Source of the DNA: GCA-016700035 sp964646575
GTDB taxonomy: Bacteria > Patescibacteriota > Saccharimonadia > CAILAD01 > GCA-016700035
Assembly (NCBI GenBank): GCA_964646575.1
Contig: CAZYFT010000030.1
Coordinates: 1-6,161, forward strand
Reading direction: 5' to 3'
DNA length: 6,161 bases
Numbering within the stretch: position 1 is the first letter of the stretch; the number at the start of each line of letters is the position of its first letter. Below, in pieces: positions 4,536 to 6,161 of the stretch. A program made the position numbers and the translations under genes. A model generated the notes under the pieces. It was not told the origin of the DNA. It saw only the letters and a program-made list of their open reading frames with translations, and searched no databases.

Positions 4536-6161
4536 TTATTTAGTAATTGCTGTAGCCTGACACCACACAATATAACAACGTACTCGGGTTTTGATAGCGG
4601 TTGGCGCGCCTAACTTGCCATCAGACTGCTCGGGAACAACCGCTAACGTATATTCAGCATCATGCAGTGCCGGTAGTGCAATGCGATTAAATCCACCAAA
4701 CTTTACCGAGCGCTCCAGGCCACTTACCGAAGCCAGCTGTCGCTCAAACTTATGATTTCCTTCATCACGACCGTAAATATGAAATTTTTGTGCGCCACCC
4801 GGAGCTTGCCAACGCAGATTCACCAGCCAGCCACCATTGAATAAATCAAGCTTTGTCTGGGCCGTCACTTGAGTTACCGTACCATTGGCCGCTGCTGCTT
4901 GATCTGAGCCTTGATTAACTACAAAAGCATCTTGGGTATACGTATTTGCACATGGATCACCACCGCCCTGCTTTAAGGCCTCGGCATTTTGCTTATATTG
5001 TGCAACTAGCGTACGCACTTCTGCCGGATCATAGCCAAATGCGCGAATTTGCTCATCAGTAACTTTATTAAAATCAAACTGCAGCAATGAAACACCTAGC
5101 ACACTTTCAATTGCAGCAATTTGATCGGCACCAGCCGTTGAACCTAACCGACAAGTAATTGTTTCACTGTCACCAATAGTGGCCGAGCTGCCAGCCCGAA
5201 GCTGGAGCTGAGCCACGTAACGACGCACTTCTGCCGGATCATAGCCAAAAGCCCGAATTTGCTCATCGGTAACTTTACTCCAATCAATTTCCCCAATAGA
5301 CATTCCTAGCAATCGTTCAATTTCATCTAGCGGAACGGGCGCAGATCCAATACCGCCAGATCCAATGCCACCCCCTTTTGGTACATCAGCTGGAACATCT
5401 ACTGCCGGGGTCTGCGAGCCAAGATTAATGCTGCTTGGGTCTACCCCAACAGATAACCAAGATGAAGATGGAATCGCAACTCTAGCCGACAACAGCTGGG
5501 TGCTATTCAGCTCCAGTGAGAAGACAAACCGTTGCCCCACACCGCTTGAACCAGTCACGACACCGTCAAAATATATCTTTTCGCCAACCGAATCGAACCG
5601 CACACGAGCAGGTGATGTCTGCAGGGGAAGATATTCGAACTGCGCAGTTTTTTGAAATTGCTTAGCGGCAACCTGAAAGGCATAGAGACGATTGGGGTTA
5701 TCTCCACAGTTCGTACCAGTTGGACAACCAGTTGCAACCATAATTGCTTCTCCACTCGCATTTACATCCAGGCTTGTCGCAGTGCTGCCCATACCGTAAC
5801 TCTGCACTTGCCCCTGATTATTCATTGCGACCAAGCTAGACTGGCCATTCGCCTGACTTAATGTGTACACAGAATCCCCAACCTGCAATACACGCAAACC
5901 ATCTATTCCGGCCTGACGCGGTAATGTCACTCCTGCGCTACCAAGTCTTTCACGCACGCCCGAATCACCATTAATTCTGTCGATTGTGCCATCCGAATAC
6001 GCCACGATTATACTCCCAAACGCGACTCCAAATCGTGTTGCTGTACCGGCTAGACCAACCTTATGACGCACTCCGCCTTCCGCTGAATACAGCCATACTT
6101 CAGCGCCACTTGTATTAAGGGCAGCAAAACCACCAGTGTCCAGACTGCGAATCGCCACCAC
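4536..6161 (-). CDS. Large secreted/surface repeat protein, 5' end outside the window
   Basis: This is the C-terminal 541 codons of a larger protein; the frame is open to the window edge and the GTG there is probably internal (residue numbers below count from the edge). Residues 1-235 contain beta-rich, propeller-like blades (GGFAALNTSGAEVWLYSAEG, SIIVAYSDGTIDRI, RLYAFQV, EKIYFDG). A Pro/Gly linker covers about 257-277 (PKGGGIGSGGIGSAP). Next is a duplicated module, about 278-320 and 348-390, each carrying the same 17 residues VTDEQIRAFGYDPAEVR. Residues about 434-528 resemble a fibronectin type III domain (WLVNLRWQAPGGAQKFHIYGRD, then AEYTLAVVPEQSDG). Six cysteines (146, 152, 337, 404, 529, 534) could form disulfides, which fits an extracellular place. 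No C-terminal anchor is seen. I infer a surface or secreted protein used for binding; no enzyme motif is visible. The gene ends 8 bases before the shared terminator hairpin. Confidence 0.8.
   Translation of the reverse strand: MVAIRSLDTGGFAALNTSGAEVWLYSAEGGVRHKVGLAGTATRFGVAFGSIIVAYSDGTIDRINGDSGVRERLGSAGVTLPRQAGIDGLRVLQVGDSVYTLSQANGQSSLVAMNNQGQVQSYGMGSTATSLDVNASGEAIMVATGCPTGTNCGDNPNRLYAFQVAAKQFQKTAQFEYLPLQTSPARVRFDSVGEKIYFDGVVTGSSGVGQRFVFSLELNSTQLLSARVAIPSSSWLSVGVDPSSINLGSQTPAVDVPADVPKGGGIGSGGIGSAPVPLDEIERLLGMSIGEIDWSKVTDEQIRAFGYDPAEVRRYVAQLQLRAGSSATIGDSETITCRLGSTAGADQIAAIESVLGVSLLQFDFNKVTDEQIRAFGYDPAEVRTLVAQYKQNAEALKQGGGDPCANTYTQDAFVVNQGSDQAAAANGTVTQVTAQTKLDLFNGGWLVNLRWQAPGGAQKFHIYGRDEGNHKFERQLASVSGLERSVKFGGFNRIALPALHDAEYTLAVVPEQSDGKLGAPTAIKTRVRCYIVWCQATAITK
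5011..5110 (-). repeat. Copy B of an internal 210-nt-spaced duplication
   Basis: This is the second copy (in protein order) of the duplicated module in the surface-protein gene. It lies exactly 210 nt from copy A, keeping frame. Bases 5013-5039 are identical to 5223-5249 (27 in a row), and 53 of the first 60 positions agree. Similarity then decays over the part encoding LGVSLLQFDFNK. It encodes VTDEQIRAFGYDPAEVR at residues 367-383 of the partial protein. Confidence 0.85.
5221..5320 (-). repeat. Copy A of an internal 210-nt-spaced duplication
   Basis: This is the first copy (in protein order), encoding LDEIERLLGMSIGEIDWSK followed by VTDEQIRAFGYDPAEVR at residues 297-313 of the partial protein. 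It pairs with 5011-5110. The two copies are separated by a Ser/Thr/Gly-rich spacer of about 28 residues with one cysteine. Confidence 0.85.

Noticed and set aside
5011..5320. Possible CRISPR or tandem DNA repeat
   Set aside because: There are only two copies, both in frame within one protein with decaying similarity at the edges. This is a domain duplication.

Overview
The window looks like a gene-dense piece of a small bacterial genome, most likely a Patescibacteria/CPR member of the Saccharibacteria (TM7) type. The reasons are the compact co-directional layout with 1-3 nt gaps or overlaps, a membrane-anchored peptide-binding protein without its transporter next to secG, a shortened UvrC, and a large secreted repeat protein. 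This placement is inferred from gene content and style, not from a marker gene. Reading frames fit genetic code 11: TAA, TAG and TGA all end genes.

From high to low coordinates the minus strand carries: (1) the 3' part of a large, probably surface-exposed protein (4536-6161, cut by the window edge) with beta-propeller-like sequence, a Gly-rich linker, a duplicated ~70-residue module and a C-terminal fibronectin-III-like domain; (2) uvrC (2627-4084), the nucleotide-excision-repair nuclease, followed after 1 nt by a tiny very basic protein gene (2464-2625); (3) a four-helix YvlD/phage-holin-4-like membrane protein (2077-2442), whose stop overlaps the start of secG (1859-2077); (4) a peptide ABC-transporter-type substrate-binding protein (92-1816); and (5) a tRNA-Leu(CAG) gene (2-88) 3 nt behind it.

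The only plus-strand gene is a 94-residue protein of unknown function (4187-4471). It has a near-perfect Shine-Dalgarno, is divergent from uvrC across a palindrome-rich 102-bp gap, and is convergent with the surface-protein gene across a shared hairpin. Two extended -10 promoters are visible on the minus strand: one for uvrC plus the small basic gene, and one for the holin-like/secG/SBP group. The second lies so close to its start codon that the mRNA would be almost leaderless.

The membrane and secretion theme (holin-like protein, SecG, tethered binding protein) forms one probable transcription unit, and DNA repair plus a small basic protein form another. I see no mobile element, CRISPR array or rRNA. 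The most unusual points are a UvrC without the four iron-sulfur cysteines and without about 100 residues of the central region, a likely leaderless membrane-protein mRNA, the unknown plus-strand gene with its palindromic control region, and a recent internal duplication in the surface protein.
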